From positions 1 through 13,813 of the forward strand of contig JADFLZ010000021.1 of assembly GCA_022564135.1 (NCBI GenBank): a stretch of DNA of 13,813 nucleotides. The letters are read 5' to 3'. Position numbers and translations under genes: made by a program. This DNA comes from Candidatus Zixiibacteriota bacterium. GTDB taxonomy: Bacteria; Zixibacteria; MSB-5A5; GN15; FEB-12. Shown here in pieces: positions 12,600-13,813 of this stretch (position 1 is its first letter; each line of letters opens with the position of its first letter). The notes beneath the pieces are model-generated. The model did no database searches. It saw only the letters and a list, made by a program, of their open reading frames with translations, and was not told the DNA's origin.

Positions 12600-13324
12600 T
12601 TGAATATATTAGAATAAATAAATCAAGTATCATGCGGAGCAAATTTCTATAGATCAGATTTACACATTCATTCTTATGGCGGGTCACTAGATGTTTCCGA
12701 TACAAACTTGACTCCAAAGGCGATTGTTGAAACTGCAGAGTCTGAAAACATTAGCATTTGTGCTATTACAGATCACAACGAAATAATAAACGTTAAGAGT
12801 GGGATACAGGAAGGTCTAAAAAAAACATTGTCATAATTCCTGGAGTAGAACTTTCAACCCCCGAAGGTCATCTACTAGTTTATTTTGAGTCAATCGAAGA
12901 TTTGTCAGATTTCTTTGGAAAGTTAACGATAGTTGAAAAAGCTACCAATAATGCTAGATGCCAAACATCTATGCTGGATTGTCTTAATCTGATAGAGAAG
13001 TATAATGGAATTGGCGTTTTAGCTCATGTGGACGGGTCTAATGGATTAGAGCTAAAAATCCCTAAAATGCCGCCCCATAAGCTTGATATTCTTTGCCATA
13101 AAGCATTGTTAGGAATTGAGGTCCGTGATAGTAGCAGCCCTGTGACGTATGCCGAAGGAGATCCTGAGGAAGGTAGAGTGAGGGTCTCTGTCGAAAGGCA
13201 AAAACGACTTGGAACTGCCGAGAGAGAATTTTTGGCTCGAACTTTATTTTCGGATGCTCACACACTTGAAGGACTTGGAAAGAACGCAAAAGGAAATAGT
13301 CGAATATTTAGTGAATACAAATAA
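12600..13324 (+). pseudogene. PHP-domain metallophosphoesterase gene, apparently disrupted
   Basis: Two frames together encode a PHP (polymerase and histidinol phosphatase) domain of ~240 residues. A TTG at 12600, with GGAG 5 nt upstream, opens MNILE and then hits TAA (12615-12617). The frame reopens at 12618 as INQVSCGANFYRSDLHIHS but has no ATG/GTG/TTG before the HIH motif. It reads SDLHIHSYGG (HxH at 12663-12671) and ITDHNE (DH at 12771-12776), then meets TAA at 12834. The continuation is in the -1 frame from the A8 run (12818-12825): NIVIIPGVELS (E at 12848), LAHVDG (H at 13025) and FSDAH (D at 13253, H at 13259). All expected metal-ligand motifs survive, so decay is recent, or the lesions are sequence errors, or frameshifting occurs. 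A PHP phosphoesterase or nuclease role is inferred. An ATPase gene follows after 15 nt. Confidence 0.7.
12818..12825 (+). other. A8 slippery run at the PHP frame junction
   Basis: Eight consecutive A lie where the PHP reading frame must move by -1. In the upstream frame the codons are CTA AAA AAA ACA, giving an in-frame A_AAA_AAA heptamer, the classic -1 slippage layout. One added A would also restore the frame. No strong downstream stimulatory hairpin or upstream Shine-Dalgarno stimulator was found. Confidence 0.6.
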
Positions 13325-13339
13325 TTAAAAAGGTTCAAC

Positions 13340-13813
13340 TTGTATATTTCCAAGATAACATTGAATAATATACGCTGTTTTGTTGATGAAATCATTGAGC
13401 TAGGTGATTCACATCCCTCGCTATTAATTGCAGGCAATAATGCTACTGGTAAGTCCTCAATCTTACGAAGCATTGCCATGGGGCTTTGCGACGAAGCGAG
13501 TGCCGGTGGGCTGATGCGGGCGCTTCCTGGTGATTTTATCAGAGCAAATGAAGACCATGCGAGTATAGAAATAAAGTTTACGAAAGAGAACGGGGAGAAA
13601 TGGTTTATTCTGACAGAATTAAAACTCTACGAAAAATTGAACTTCGAAAGAGTAGAGCAAAGATATTATATAAATGAAGTTAATAGAAATGAAGAAGGTG
13701 AAGATTGGAGGAAATTCCCTTGGGATAAATTATTTATTGCAGGTTATGGTGCAGGTAGATCTGTTGAAGGTATAGAGTATGGTAAAGAATATAGGACTAT
13801 TGACTCAACATAT
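13340..13813 (+). CDS. SMC/RecF-like AAA ATPase, N-terminal part (partial)
   Basis: The gene starts at a TTG with AAAAAGG (13327-13333) 6 nt upstream and runs off the right edge after 158 codons. The start MYISKITLNNIRCFVDEIIE is the usual first strand-helix of RecF/SMC/OLD-type ABC ATPases. The Walker A motif is GNNATGKS (32-39), followed by ILRSIAMGLC. A later LFIAGYGAGRS (~131-142) lies where such proteins place the segment after the Q-loop. Walker B and signature motifs, and any C-terminal TOPRIM or nuclease domain, would lie outside the window, so the subfamily cannot be fixed. It follows the PHP gene by 15 nt in the same frame, so the two form an operon. ATPase plus PHP layouts occur in mobile defence or repair modules (inference). 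Confidence 0.85.
   Translation, partial: MYISKITLNNIRCFVDEIIELGDSHPSLLIAGNNATGKSSILRSIAMGLCDEASAGGLMRALPGDFIRANEDHASIEIKFTKENGEKWFILTELKLYEKLNFERVEQRYYINEVNRNEEGEDWRKFPWDKLFIAGYGAGRSVEGIEYGKEYRTIDSTY

Noticed and set aside
12615..12617. TAA reassigned to a sense codon (alternative genetic code)
   Set aside because: Several intact genes in the window end in TAA (948, 2951, 8584, 11778) and none reads through, so reassignment is not supported.

Overview
The window looks like a chromosomal stretch from an uncultured Gram-negative bacterium of the FCB group (Fibrobacteres-Chlorobi-Bacteroidetes and relatives such as Zixibacteria or Marinimicrobia). The best evidence is the secreted protein at 5495-8026, which ends in a type IX secretion (T9SS) sorting domain with the motif NYPNPFNPSTTI, typical of those lineages. 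Exact taxonomy is inference. Every supported gene is on the + strand. Non-ATG starts are common: TTG at 3058, 5495, 13340 and probably 12600, and GTG at 4359. No tRNA, rRNA, CRISPR array, transposase or phage gene was seen.

Region 1 (1-2951) holds the C-terminal end of an NDP-forming acyl-CoA synthetase, a small two-helix membrane protein with a proline-rich tail, glutamyl-tRNA synthetase (gltX) and a cysteine-rich peroxiredoxin. Region 2 (2952-5438) holds a thioredoxin-reductase-fold ferredoxin-NADP+ reductase and quinolinate synthase (nadA). They are separated by 233 bp packed with short palindromic REP-like elements.

Region 3 (5439-9413) is more accessory: an 843-residue T9SS cargo with about 13 kelch/Rax2-like repeats, a DinB-fold putative metalloenzyme and an unrecognised exported, possibly outer-membrane beta-barrel protein. 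Another palindrome-rich gap (9414-9676) follows.

Region 4 (9677-12562) is a lipoate/fatty-acid block. A 2-oxoacid dehydrogenase E2 subunit is followed after only 5 nt by lipB, whose product supplies the octanoyl group that becomes the E2 lipoyl cofactor. Next comes an enoyl-ACP reductase of the FabL type, identified by its Y-x6-K active site.

Region 5 (12563-13813) is much more AT-rich. It carries a PHP-family metallophosphoesterase gene, apparently broken by an in-frame TAA near its start and by a -1 frameshift at a run of eight A, although all visible metal-ligand motifs are kept. It is followed 15 nt later by an SMC/RecF-like ATPase gene that runs off the window edge. A PHP phosphoesterase with an ABC-type ATPase resembles mobile conflict or DNA-repair modules. 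This is the most interesting part of the window, but its function is inference and the reading frame may be affected by sequence error.
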